A DNA stretch of 50,477 nt. It comes from FEN-1297 sp046705645 (GTDB lineage Bacteria; Bacteroidota; Ignavibacteria; Ignavibacteriales; Ignavibacteriaceae). The notes beneath the pieces were generated by a model, which was not told where the DNA came from, did no database searches, and saw only the letters and a list, made by a program, of their open reading frames with translations. A program made the position numbers and the translations under genes. The stretch covers positions 1 through 50,477 of the forward strand of contig JBJKQE010000215.1 of assembly GCA_046705645.1 (NCBI GenBank), given 5' to 3'. Numbering within the stretch: position 1 is the first letter of the stretch; the number at the start of each line of letters is the position of its first letter. This document shows positions 1 through 8,361 of the stretch, piece by piece.

Positions 1-229
1 TGCCAAGGTTATCACAAATTGTGATAAGTTTATTCCATTCTTCCTTAGCTAACTGGAACATAAAATCAGATGGAAAACGCTCAATATTTCTTCTTACTGC
101 TTGTTTTAATACTCTTGTTTCAACTCCATATAATTCTGCAAGGTCGGAATCAAGCATAACTTTATAGTTCTTGATCAAGTAAATTTTCCTGGATATTACT
201 TCAACTGGAATTATAGAATCTTTTTTCAT
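1..229 (-). CDS. ORF6N-domain protein, N-terminal part (runs off the window)
   Basis: This is the first 76 codons of a gene whose 3' end lies beyond position 1. The ATG is at 227-229, with a GGGGG ribosome-binding stretch about 6-10 bases upstream. The peptide begins MKKDSIIPVEVISRKIYLIK and continues with DSDLAELYGVETRVLKQAV and RNIERFPSDFMFQL, the hallmark of the ORF6N (KilA-N related) DNA-binding domain found in phage and mobile-element genes and in many Bacteroidota chromosomes. It starts 27 bases after the queD stop on the same strand, so it may be co-transcribed with the queuosine genes, although it has no obvious functional link to them. Its target and role are unknown. Confidence 0.85.
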   Translation of the reverse strand, partial: MKKDSIIPVEVISRKIYLIKNYKVMLDSDLAELYGVETRVLKQAVRRNIERFPSDFMFQLAKEEWNKLITICDNLG

Positions 230-255
230 TAATAACCCCCTTTTATTTTTAAATA

Positions 256-669
256 CTATAATGAGATTTCTTCCTCAGCGTAATCATCCGGTGTTTCGCA
301 TACACGTATTTTTACTTTGTGAATATTGGAAGGAAACACTGCTTTCTTTATTTCATTTAAGAAGTATCTTGTAATATTCTCCACAGTAGATTGGAAATCA
401 ACCACAACTCTTTTTGAATTCATTTCTTCTAAAAATTTTATGACTTTTTTATCTTCGTTATATACAAGAAATGCATGATCCATTTTTTCAATTAACGGCT
501 CAATTGCTTCTTTAAGATGATAGTAATCCATTACCATTCCGTTTTCCATTACATCGCCTTCAATCTCCACAAGCATTTTGTATGAATGACCATGAATGTT
601 TTTGCATTTCCCGAAATGTTCAGGCAGCCGGTGACCCATTTCCCAATTAAATTCTTTTGCTATTTTCAT
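256..669 (-). CDS. queD: 6-carboxy-5,6,7,8-tetrahydropterin synthase QueD
   Basis: QueD converts 7,8-dihydroneopterin triphosphate into 6-carboxytetrahydropterin, the second step of preQ0/queuosine synthesis in the cytoplasm. The 137-residue protein has the short 6-pyruvoyl-tetrahydropterin synthase fold. His13, His26 and His28 (GHRL and NIHGH) are the zinc ligands, Cys22 is the catalytic cysteine, D64-H65 (MDHAF) completes the catalytic set, and C124-E125 (CETPDD) matches the pterin-binding glutamate region. The start overlaps the stop of queE by one base (TAATG), so the two are translationally coupled. The later enzymes QueC and QueF are not in this window. Confidence 0.93.
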   Translation of the reverse strand: MKIAKEFNWEMGHRLPEHFGKCKNIHGHSYKMLVEIEGDVMENGMVMDYYHLKEAIEPLIEKMDHAFLVYNEDKKVIKFLEEMNSKRVVVDFQSTVENITRYFLNEIKKAVFPSNIHKVKIRVCETPDDYAEEEISL

Positions 670-1307
670 TATACTCCTTTAGCAGTTGGTTCCCAAATAA
701 ATTTATGCATTTGCAATTGAAATCTTACATTAAGCTTATCTTCCAAAATCCATTCAACTAACTTTACCGGCTCAAGCTTACCGAAAACTACGGAAAAAAG
801 GACTTCACATTTAGAATCGATATCATATTTTTTTAAGATTTCTTTTGTCCAGATATAATCTTCTTTACTTCCTATTACAAACTTAACTTCATCGTCTTTT
901 TTTAAGAAATTTATATTCTCATAAAAATTCTTTTTAACCATTCCGCTGGAGGGACATTTTAAGTCCATTATGATTTTGACCCGTGGGTCAATTTCTTTTA
1001 TTGAAATACTTCCGCCGGTTTCAAGCATTACATTATATCCTTTATCACAAAGAATTTTCATTAATTCCAAGCTTTCCTTTTGAACCAAAGGTTCACCGCC
1101 GGTAATTTCAACTAATTTGCAATCAAATTTGTCGATTTGCTCAATTATTTCACCAATACTTAGTTCTTTTCCATCATAAAATGCATACTCTGTGTCGCAG
1201 TAAGTACACCGTAAATTGCAATAAGTAAGCCTTACAAATACACATGGTAATCCGGCATTAGAACTCTCACCCTGAATTGAGAAGTATATTTCGTTTATTT
1301 TTAGCAT
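669..1307 (-). CDS. queE: 7-carboxy-7-deazaguanine synthase QueE (radical SAM)
   Basis: QueE rearranges 6-carboxytetrahydropterin to 7-carboxy-7-deazaguanine in queuosine synthesis. I choose the ATG at 1307 (212 residues), because it gives the family's usual MLKINEIYFSIQGES start; an upstream in-frame extension to 1388 reads through AT-rich sequence and overlaps the rpsT promoter. The 4Fe-4S motif is C30-x3-C34-x2-C37 (YCNLRCTYCDT), ITGGEPL is the SAM-binding GGEP motif, and the C-terminal HKFIWEPTAKGV is also typical. It is the first gene of a queE-queD(-ORF6N) run and is divergent from rpsT. Confidence 0.93.
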   Translation of the reverse strand: MLKINEIYFSIQGESSNAGLPCVFVRLTYCNLRCTYCDTEYAFYDGKELSIGEIIEQIDKFDCKLVEITGGEPLVQKESLELMKILCDKGYNVMLETGGSISIKEIDPRVKIIMDLKCPSSGMVKKNFYENINFLKKDDEVKFVIGSKEDYIWTKEILKKYDIDSKCEVLFSVVFGKLEPVKLVEWILEDKLNVRFQLQMHKFIWEPTAKGV

Positions 1308-1368
1308 AAATTCTAAGATTAATTTGAACTTCGAATTATAATTAGAGAGTAAAATTAATAAACTTGGA

Positions 1369-1400
1369 TTTGACTTCAAACTGATCAATTTTTATATTTG
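1369..1400 (+). promoter_or_regulatory. Promoter of rpsT
   Basis: TTTG at 1369-1372, 20 bases, then TATATTTG at 1393-1400 fits the Bacteroidota TTTG-N19/20-TAnnTTTG promoter exactly. The same bases also read TTGACT (1370-1375), a 17-base spacer, TATATT (1393-1398), a good general sigma-70 promoter. Transcription should start near 1406, giving a leader of about 33 bases before the rpsT ATG at 1439. Confidence 0.75.
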
Positions 1401-1414
1401 TGATCAATTTTTAT
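1382..1414. repeat. 14-bp direct repeat across the rpsT promoter
   Basis: TGATCAATTTTTAT occurs at 1382-1395 and again, identical, at 1401-1414. The period is 19 bases, near two helical turns. Each copy begins with the palindrome TGATCA. The first copy lies between the -35 and -10 elements and the second covers the expected transcription start. This could be a paired operator or a chance local duplication; the sequence alone does not decide. Confidence 0.6.
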
Positions 1415-1438
1415 TATCTATTTAAAGGTTTTCAGAAT

Positions 1439-1702
1439 ATGGCAAGTCATAAATCGGCTAAGAAAAGAATTAGAACAAATGCTCGCAAACATGAAATTAA
1501 TAAAATTATTGAATCAAGAATAAAGACTACAGTAAAAAAAGCTCTTGCTGCAGATGAAAAAGAACAAGCCGAAAAATTATACAAAGAAGCGGTTGCAATA
1601 CTTGATAGAAGCACTGCAAAAGGTAAAATTCATTTGAATACGGCTTCAAGAAAGAAAGCTTCACTAACAAAACATTTAAATAGTCTACAAAATAACAAAT
1701 AA
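1439..1702 (+). CDS. rpsT: 30S ribosomal protein S20
   Basis: S20 binds 16S rRNA early in 30S subunit assembly. The 87-residue protein starting MASHKSAKKRIRTNARKHEI is basic and helical, with the family pattern SAKKRIRTNxRK near the N-terminus and KGKIHLNTASRKKASL near the C-terminus. I start at the ATG at 1439, preceded by AAAGG ten bases upstream; an in-frame extension back to 1400 would begin inside the promoter. The gene is monocistronic between its own promoter and the terminator at 1731-1763. Confidence 0.95.
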   Translation: MASHKSAKKRIRTNARKHEINKIIESRIKTTVKKALAADEKEQAEKLYKEAVAILDRSTAKGKIHLNTASRKKASLTKHLNSLQNNK

Positions 1703-1730
1703 TTTAATACGCTAACTTACCCTTGTGTCA

Positions 1731-1763
1731 AAAAAGGCTCTTTACCATTTAAAGAGCCTTTTT
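1731..1763. terminator. Bidirectional intrinsic terminator between rpsT and glmU-like gene
   Basis: A 14-bp perfect stem (1731-1744 with 1750-1763, core GGCTCTTTA/TAAAGAGCC) closes a 5-base loop. It has an A-run on the left and a T-run on the right, so it works as a Rho-independent terminator for rpsT on the plus strand and for the convergent gene ending at 1783 on the minus strand. Confidence 0.9.
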
Positions 1764-1782
1764 AGTTTTAAATAATAATAAT

Positions 1783-3288
1783 TTATAATTCTTCTACTGC
1801 GTCAATTCCTTCGGGCATCGGCAAATAAAATCTAATCGGCTGGACAGATCCATCTCTTTTAATCAATTTATCTACTCTTTTTTTGATAATTACACTATGT
1901 TCAATATGTACGTCGTCTTCAATTATAGATCCGAAAATATAACTGGTGCCTTTTATAAGAACATTTTTACCAATCCTTAACGGATACTCATCACTCCCGG
2001 TCATATTAACACTGGATTCGATTCTTGAATTGTCTCCTATTACTATATTTCCTTTGATAATATCGCCGGAGAGTATTTCTACAAAATTGCCGATCTTGAA
2101 AGTTTGTACCTCAAAACAGGATAAATGTACATTTGGGCGGACCATAACATTTTTACCGAATTGTACATTGCCTTTTACATAGACGTTTCTTTCAAGTTCC
2201 AAATTGTAATTTAACCTAACTCCTTTTCCGATATGAACACCTTTTCCGATTCTAATATCAAGGGGTATATTTTTTTTGTCCATATCAATTATATTCTCAA
2301 CAACACCGTCTTCTATAAAAAAATCATCAGGGTCATCAATTATAATTAGGTCTTTCAGTTTTTCATAAATTTGTTTTCTTGCAACAGCTTCCATTTCTTT
2401 TAAAACGGATTTATTATTGAAACCCATAACTACGTATTGTTCAATAGGGCTTACTGCATTAACGGAAAATCCCTTCTTATTAAACAATGCAATTAAATCC
2501 GTTATATAAATTTCATTCTGTGCATTATCCGACGAAATTAAATTAATCAACTCTATGAGCTTTTTATATTTGAATGCATAAACACCTGAATTAAACTCGG
2601 TGTTTTCTATTAATTCTCTTTTTGTGTATGCATATGTTCTGTTATTATAAATAACCTTGTAAGGTTTATCGTCAAGCAGAGAAAGTATATCCTTGTATTC
2701 CATAATTTCAATTACTTTATCTTTATCGTTACCCGAAGAATTTCCATCTATATCATTTGGTTTAACCCTTAGAATTCTGCCGTAGGAATTTTCCTCCGCT
2801 TTACCTTCAAATATCCCTGTCAGCACCATCATATCGCTGTTTGTTTTAATGAATTCCTCTCTAAAGCGCACCATCGTGGCAGAATCAATAAGGCCCATAT
2901 CGCCGGGAAGAACGTATACTATCCCGTCAAATAATTTATCATCAATTTTTTTCAGTGCCACTTGAACTGCATGTCCGGTACCGTTTTGACTTGCCTGGTA
3001 AGCGTATAATGTTGATTTTCTTTTCCCTACTACGTCGATAACATCCCCAGCTTTAATTCCGACAACTAAAATTATGTTTATATCTTCAATTCCGTTCCGG
3101 CATGCATTATAGACTCGTTCAACGGTAGTTACACCCCAAATTTTATGCAGCATTTTCGATTTTTGAGATTTAATCCTTTTACCGTGCCCGGCCGCAAGAA
3201 TTATTGCTGCTTCTGATATTTCATAATTAACAGCTGAGGAAAGTTCATCGATTTTTTTATTTATTAATTGGTTTTCTTCTGATTCCAT
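1783..3288 (-). CDS. GlmU-like nucleotidyltransferase with left-handed beta-helix
   Basis: The N-terminal half (about residues 27-290) is a GlmU-type uridylyltransferase. It shows LAAGHGKRIKS (31-41, the usual GTR replaced by GKR), QASQNGTGHAV, LPGDMGLI with the metal-binding Asp, SYGRI, IMEYKD, EFNSGVYAF and EIYITDLIALF, all in GlmU order. It probably makes UDP-GlcNAc or a related UDP-sugar from the sugar 1-phosphate and UTP. The C-terminal half is a hexapeptide-repeat beta-helix, but the KAAHLSYLGDA-type acetyltransferase motif of true GlmU is absent, so acetyl transfer is doubtful. At 501 residues it is longer than typical GlmU, with a 26-residue N-terminal extension and a small insert near residue 195. 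The start has GGAG upstream. It is convergent with rpsT. Confidence 0.8.
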   Translation of the reverse strand: MESEENQLINKKIDELSSAVNYEISEAAIILAAGHGKRIKSQKSKMLHKIWGVTTVERVYNACRNGIEDINIILVVGIKAGDVIDVVGKRKSTLYAYQASQNGTGHAVQVALKKIDDKLFDGIVYVLPGDMGLIDSATMVRFREEFIKTNSDMMVLTGIFEGKAEENSYGRILRVKPNDIDGNSSGNDKDKVIEIMEYKDILSLLDDKPYKVIYNNRTYAYTKRELIENTEFNSGVYAFKYKKLIELINLISSDNAQNEIYITDLIALFNKKGFSVNAVSPIEQYVVMGFNNKSVLKEMEAVARKQIYEKLKDLIIIDDPDDFFIEDGVVENIIDMDKKNIPLDIRIGKGVHIGKGVRLNYNLELERNVYVKGNVQFGKNVMVRPNVHLSCFEVQTFKIGNFVEILSGDIIKGNIVIGDNSRIESSVNMTGSDEYPLRIGKNVLIKGTSYIFGSIIEDDVHIEHSVIIKKRVDKLIKRDGSVQPIRFYLPMPEGIDAVEEL

Positions 3289-3305
3289 CTAAAGTCTCCA
3301 TAAAA

Positions 3306-3330
3306 AATATCTGTATAATAAATTTATACA
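3306..3330 (-). terminator. AT-rich hairpin with T-run ahead of glmU-like gene
   Basis: TGTATAA (3312-3318) and TTATACA (3324-3330) form a 7-bp stem with a 5-base loop. On the minus strand it is followed by a run of six T. It lies between the end of the O-antigen-ligase-like gene (3395) and the glmU-like start (3288). The stem has only two G-C pairs, so it would be a weak terminator or attenuator at best. Confidence 0.35.
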
Positions 3331-3394
3331 AAATCATAAGTATATTAAAAAGCACTATTCGAAAAAGTATTCAATGCAAGAACAAAATAAATAT

Positions 3395-5455
3395 TCAATT
3401 TTCATTGGACTTGTTTGTAAATAAATAATACATCGCCAAATTAAAGCCGAATGTAAACCAAACCAGAGTTATTATCTCCTGATCACCAAAATTATATTCG
3501 GTTAAACCGGATACAAGAAAAGCACCCACACAGCCTAAAACGCCAAGTGCATAAGAAGAAAAGAACGGCTTGCCTGCGGCTTCTTTAAATATTTTTAGAT
3601 CAATTTTTATCATTTTAAAAATCATATAGCAAAATGCAAGGAATCCGAATAACCCTAAAATAACTAATTCGTGAACAAAGTTATTATGCATGTGTCCTTG
3701 AATTTCTTTTTCATAATTCGGCTTATATTTCCTAAATAAATTACCTAAGTCTATATCGCCGACACCAAATACCGGGTGATCACGAAACATCTTAAATCCG
3801 GCTTTCCACAGTTCAAATCTGATAATATTAGAATGATTGTAAAAATCGAATATGCTTAAAAGCCGGCTCCTCTTAGAAAAAGTAAAGAACATTCTGCCGT
3901 CATTGTTATCAATAGCTGTAGGTTCCGAACTTAATTTTGCTTTTAACAGAATTTCAATTTTATTTCCAACAGGATAGTTAAACTCATAAAAATATCCGTC
4001 GGAATTAACAGCAAACAATCGCTTGTTCTTGAATTTCCAGGTAAAAAGCCTTTTAGGAGATTTTACACTGTCCAGTAAAATTAATTTTGAAGTATCCACT
4101 GCAAAAAGTTTCAGACCAGTTTGATCCGATACAAAAATTTTATTATTAATATAAAAGATATGATCAATGTGAACCTTGTCTTTGTAATTAATTTCTTTGT
4201 GCTCCGGCAGGCCATTTTTTAGTGCAACAACGGATACATTAGTCGGCGGTTCAAATAGAACCATTTTGCTCGAGTCGATGTAAATATCCGAATATCCTTT
4301 GAGCCACTTAAATCTTACAGTATCATTTAAATTTAAAGGATTTTTGAATATGGTAATCCCGCTGTCTATATCTGCTATATATAAATATTTATTGGCAGTA
4401 GCATATGAAAATGTAAAGCCTGCAGTAATAAATTCTTTTTTAAAATTGAAGTTATCCCCGGCTTTTTGTAAAAGAAAGAACCTTGTTTCGATAGATGAAG
4501 CGATATAGTAATTCCCAATCCATTTTGTTAAACCGGTAATCGGCGCGGGTGTCTTTATTTTTTGTATCAATTTTGTCCCGTTGTATACTAAAATTCCATC
4601 GTTGAAATCAGACACATATTCTCTATCGTTTTCCATAAAAATATTCTTAGCTCTGCCTAAAGTATTAACCGTATATTCTTTTTTAAGACCTGAATTATTT
4701 AAACCGTAGACTTCGTATTTGCTCATGTTTTTTGATATTATAAACATAGCTGCGACAATTAGGCAAATAACAGCCACACTTTTCCATTGTTTCTTCATAA
4801 GCAAAATGACCAATATTCCTGCTCCAACACCTGTCCAACTGGTTCGTTTATATGTGGAAATTAAAGCAAGAAGAGAAATTAAAAAGCCCAATATTAGAAA
4901 TAATCTATTTTTAAGTTTTACTTTCTCATTTATTGCGAATGCAAATAAAAACAATACCGTAAAACTGGTAATTTCTCCGACGGTTATAGGATATTGGAAA
5001 ATTGAGGGACCGGATTGCCGTAAGTTGTAAAGACTATATATATAATATTTATAGGCAAAAAAGAGGTATATTAATATGGAAATTAAAGAAGCACCGATAT
5101 AAAAGTAAAAATATTTTTTTATTCTATTAAAGTCGGTTGCAGCAATTATAGAAGTATAAACCAACGGAATTAACAGTGCCCGCTTTGAAAAGTACAGATA
5201 TGCCTGGGGATTATTTCCTGAAAAAACAGCAGATAATAATTCAGCGCTAAGAAACCATATAAATGCTATTTCCATACCCGTACGTTTAAATTGGTTTTCC
5301 TTTGTTAAGGCAAACCTTACTAGAATGAAAAAAAGCGCTCCGAAATAACCAATTTGATTTACAAATATGGAATTAGTAAGGCTCAGTACAAATAATGTAA
5401 AAAAGAAAAAGATTGTTTTATCAATTATTTTGATTTGGTTATTCGTTGCTTTCAT
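3395..5455 (-). CDS. O-antigen-ligase-like membrane protein with inserted propeller-like domain
   Basis: Residues 1-245 carry about nine to ten hydrophobic segments. Near residue 588 sits GHMHNNFVHELVILGLFGF, the HxxNxxxxxxxxxG region of the Wzy_C/O-antigen ligase family, followed by more membrane segments to residue 686. Such proteins transfer or polymerise O-antigen or other polysaccharide on the outer face of the inner membrane. Between these parts, roughly residues 255-545 are soluble and contain recurring strand units such as EYVSDFNDGILVY, YLYIADIDSGITIF, IFVSDQTGLKLFAV and RLFAVNSDGYFYEF, resembling LVIVD-type beta-propeller blades. Family members are usually 400-450 residues, so this is a large periplasmic-loop insertion. 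It is the last gene of the run beginning with pgpH and lies 3 bases after the ABC exporter. Confidence 0.8.
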   Translation of the reverse strand: MKATNNQIKIIDKTIFFFFTLFVLSLTNSIFVNQIGYFGALFFILVRFALTKENQFKRTGMEIAFIWFLSAELLSAVFSGNNPQAYLYFSKRALLIPLVYTSIIAATDFNRIKKYFYFYIGASLISILIYLFFAYKYYIYSLYNLRQSGPSIFQYPITVGEITSFTVLFLFAFAINEKVKLKNRLFLILGFLISLLALISTYKRTSWTGVGAGILVILLMKKQWKSVAVICLIVAAMFIISKNMSKYEVYGLNNSGLKKEYTVNTLGRAKNIFMENDREYVSDFNDGILVYNGTKLIQKIKTPAPITGLTKWIGNYYIASSIETRFFLLQKAGDNFNFKKEFITAGFTFSYATANKYLYIADIDSGITIFKNPLNLNDTVRFKWLKGYSDIYIDSSKMVLFEPPTNVSVVALKNGLPEHKEINYKDKVHIDHIFYINNKIFVSDQTGLKLFAVDTSKLILLDSVKSPKRLFTWKFKNKRLFAVNSDGYFYEFNYPVGNKIEILLKAKLSSEPTAIDNNDGRMFFTFSKRSRLLSIFDFYNHSNIIRFELWKAGFKMFRDHPVFGVGDIDLGNLFRKYKPNYEKEIQGHMHNNFVHELVILGLFGFLAFCYMIFKMIKIDLKIFKEAAGKPFFSSYALGVLGCVGAFLVSGLTEYNFGDQEIITLVWFTFGFNLAMYYLFTNKSNEN

Positions 5456-5458
5456 ATT

Positions 5459-7312
5459 TCAATCCCTAAACTGCATTTCGTAAAATTTATGATATAAACC
5501 GTTTTCATCACGGATCAATTCATCGTGAGATCCAATTTGAACGATTTTACCACGGTCAATAACTATAATCCTTGTTGCATTTCTAATTGTACTTAATCTA
5601 TGAGCAATAACAAATGTTGTTCGGTTTTTCATCATTCTCTCAATTGCTTCTTGAACAAGCAGCTCGGATTCGTTGTCTAAAGCAGAAGTTGCTTCATCAA
5701 AAATCATTATTTCGGGATTTTTGACAATAGCCCTGGCAATAGAAATTCTTTGTCTTTGTCCGCCGGAAATTTTTAATCCTCTTTCCCCGATAATTGTTTC
5801 GTAACCGTCAGGCAGTTCAATTATGAAATTATGAGCATTTGCCGTTTTTGCAGCTTCAATAATTTTTTCAATCGGATAATCTCCTAATCCGTAGGCGATA
5901 TTATTTTTTATTGATTCATTAAATAAAAATGTTTCCTGTGTAACTATCCCCATTAAGGAGCGAAGATCTTGAATCTTAATATTTTTTGTACCTATACCAT
6001 CAATTAAAATTTGTCCGCCGGTCGGATCGTAAAATCTTGGAATAAGATCAACCAATGTTGATTTTCCGCCGCCGCTAGGCCCAACCAAAGCAATAATTTC
6101 TCCCTTATTAACACTAAAATTAATATCATTTAGAACTAATTCATCGGAATCTTCATAATGAAAATCTATATGACTGAATTCAATTTTATTATTAAATTTA
6201 TCAACTCGAGCTGCATTTAATTTATCCTGTATGTTGGGAAGAGTATCAATTATTTCAAAAATTCTATCACCGGCAGCACTGGATTCTTGAATGCGGTTAT
6301 TAACCGTACTCAATTCTTTTATCGGCGGCATCAACTGGAAAATTGCAAATAGAAAACCTAAAAACTCACTTGCCTTTAATGCATTATATTGAAGGACCAA
6401 TACTCCGCCGTAATAAATGATCACTGCACCTACAAGTACACTTAAGGTTTCCGTTATCGGAGAAGATGCATTTCGAATTCTTACAATACGAAGCATCATT
6501 TTAAAAAAGTTATTTGTTTCTTCTGTAAATTTTTTGTTCTCATAATTTTCCATCCCGAAAGCTTTAACAATCTTTACTCCGGAAATTGTCTCCTGCAGAA
6601 TGCTTGTTATGTCCGCCATCTTAGCTTGAATTTTTGCGCTGTGCTTTCGTAGTTTAATTCCGATCCATGTAATAATAAACATCGAGAAGGGTAGAATTAT
6701 AAAAGCCAAAAGGGTAAGCTGCCAGCTAATGCTTAGGGCAATTCCCACAAAGACAATAATAGTTAAAGGTTCTCTAATCAAATTAAGAAATGCCGCCGAG
6801 ATACTGTTTTGAACAACATTAACATCATTAGTCAATCTTGATATCAGGTTGCCGACCCGTTCTTGTTTAAAATAACTCATCGGAAGTTCATGGAGATGTT
6901 TATATGCGCTGTCACGGAGATCCTTCATCGAGCCCTGTTCGACATACGAGAGGAAATATGCTTGAAGATATCCGAATATATTTTTCAGTACAAATGCAAA
7001 TACAACAAGAAAGCAAATCTTCAATAATGCATCCAGCTTATCGCCGCTGAATACATAATTATTAAAAGTATTAACAACATCATGTTGAATTTTTATTATC
7101 CAATCAGGTAAAAGATGAGAAGCATTTGCAACCGCGGACGGCTGGGCGACTTGAGTTTTTGTATTTTCCTGAAATAATGTATCGAGTAAAGGTATTGTAA
7201 GATAAACCGACATACCGTTTAACAAAGCATATAGTATTGTGCATATTACGGAGATAATTAAATGTTTCCAATAAGGTCTTACGTATCTTAATATTCTTAA
7301 ATATGTTTTCAC
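5459..7312 (-). CDS. MsbA-type ABC exporter (fused membrane and ATPase domains)
   Basis: This is a half-size type IV ABC exporter whose homodimer flips lipids or exports hydrophobic substrates; MsbA-like lipid A flipping fits the neighbouring O-antigen-ligase gene but is not proven. The N-terminal six-helix domain is followed by an ATPase with Walker A GPSGGGKST (near residue 411), signature ISGGQRQR, Walker B IMIFDEATSALD and H-loop AHRLST. I prefer the GTG at 7312 (617 residues, starting MKTYLRILRYVRPYWKHL), because it overlaps the upstream stop as TAGTG and fits translational coupling. An alternative in-frame GTG at 7357 would add 15 residues and overlap the lipoprotein gene by 46 bases. 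The distance to the next gene is 3 bases. Confidence 0.9.
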   Translation of the reverse strand: MKTYLRILRYVRPYWKHLIISVICTILYALLNGMSVYLTIPLLDTLFQENTKTQVAQPSAVANASHLLPDWIIKIQHDVVNTFNNYVFSGDKLDALLKICFLVVFAFVLKNIFGYLQAYFLSYVEQGSMKDLRDSAYKHLHELPMSYFKQERVGNLISRLTNDVNVVQNSISAAFLNLIREPLTIIVFVGIALSISWQLTLLAFIILPFSMFIITWIGIKLRKHSAKIQAKMADITSILQETISGVKIVKAFGMENYENKKFTEETNNFFKMMLRIVRIRNASSPITETLSVLVGAVIIYYGGVLVLQYNALKASEFLGFLFAIFQLMPPIKELSTVNNRIQESSAAGDRIFEIIDTLPNIQDKLNAARVDKFNNKIEFSHIDFHYEDSDELVLNDINFSVNKGEIIALVGPSGGGKSTLVDLIPRFYDPTGGQILIDGIGTKNIKIQDLRSLMGIVTQETFLFNESIKNNIAYGLGDYPIEKIIEAAKTANAHNFIIELPDGYETIIGERGLKISGGQRQRISIARAIVKNPEIMIFDEATSALDNESELLVQEAIERMMKNRTTFVIAHRLSTIRNATRIIVIDRGKIVQIGSHDELIRDENGLYHKFYEMQFRD

Positions 7313-8361
7313 TATGCGCTGTAATCCGGAATTGTTGGTATGTTTGTAATTCCGCACCCGCCTTTAATATGAATGCTGTCTATCATCTTTAATGTATGTA
7401 AGTTAAATATTTTAATTGAAGATTTTTTACCGAAACCATTATCAAATATTAGTAAATTTTTCAGAAGAATAAAATTTTTTAGTCCTCCTCCGTCCCATTC
7501 TTTGGCTATTTTTTTATCGGCAATTGAATAAATAAAAATTTTCGATGTTTCCGGCTGTTTGTCATATAAGGAATTATTTCTAGGTGAAATATCAAGAGTA
7601 GATATAATTGCGTATTCATTATTCGGCGTCCAATCAATTTGATTTAATTTTTGATTTCCCGCCGTAATTAAAGCTTTTTTATTATTTGAAGTGTTTTTTA
7701 GATAAATGGAAATCTTCAAAGAATCATTAGAATTAATCTCAAATTCACCGTTGGGAGATTTAATTTTTTGTTTAACCATTGGCGGCCGGGGGTATCCTTC
7801 TTTTATAATGTCAAATGCTTTAGTTTTATCAACCAGCTTTTTGCCGAATTCACTGTATATTAATGTATGTTGATCAACATAATTTGCTATGCTTTTGTCA
7901 AATGAATTAAGGATAATTATAAAAGTATTGTCCGTTTCCCATGCTGTAAAAACCTGTAACCCGCTGCCTATTGATTTTATCAACTTTACTTTGGATGAAT
8001 CCAGGCTTAGCAAATATAATTTTACATTATGGATAAACGGCAAAATACCTTCTTTCCCGTAATCTGTTGCCGTTAAAAAAAATATTCTGTTCCCTTTAGG
8101 AGAATGAGAAAGCAATACGACACTCTCATGTGCCCTGAACCAAAATTTAGAACTTCTTTTTTGTTTGAGATAATATTTATAAATACCGGGTCTGTCATTT
8201 ATATCCCCGACAAAATAAAAATTTTCATTTCTTGAAATTCGGTTTACACTTGTTGTGTCTACGGGTGTATTTATTTCTTTTTGTTTATTTTCTTTATGAT
8301 TTGCACAGCTTGAAAGTAATAGAAGTGCCAATGCAAGAGCAATGATTTTATATTTTATCAT
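7312..8361 (-). CDS. Lipoprotein of unknown function, TolB/propeller-like
   Basis: I do not recognise a named family. The N-terminus MIKYKIIALALALLLLSSC is a type II signal with a lipobox ending at Cys19, so the protein is probably anchored to a membrane on the periplasmic side. The mature part (about 330 residues) repeats strand patterns such as HSPKGNRIFFLTATD, IKSPNGEFEINSN and DWTPNNEYAIISTL, reminiscent of TolB-like WD40 beta-propellers. It sits between a site-2 protease (start/stop overlap TAATG) and the ABC exporter, and may work with the neighbouring O-antigen-ligase-like protein, which also carries propeller-like repeats. That partnership is inference. Confidence 0.7.
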   Translation of the reverse strand: MIKYKIIALALALLLLSSCANHKENKQKEINTPVDTTSVNRISRNENFYFVGDINDRPGIYKYYLKQKRSSKFWFRAHESVVLLSHSPKGNRIFFLTATDYGKEGILPFIHNVKLYLLSLDSSKVKLIKSIGSGLQVFTAWETDNTFIIILNSFDKSIANYVDQHTLIYSEFGKKLVDKTKAFDIIKEGYPRPPMVKQKIKSPNGEFEINSNDSLKISIYLKNTSNNKKALITAGNQKLNQIDWTPNNEYAIISTLDISPRNNSLYDKQPETSKIFIYSIADKKIAKEWDGGGLKNFILLKNLLIFDNGFGKKSSIKIFNLHTLKMIDSIHIKGGCGITNIPTIPDYSA

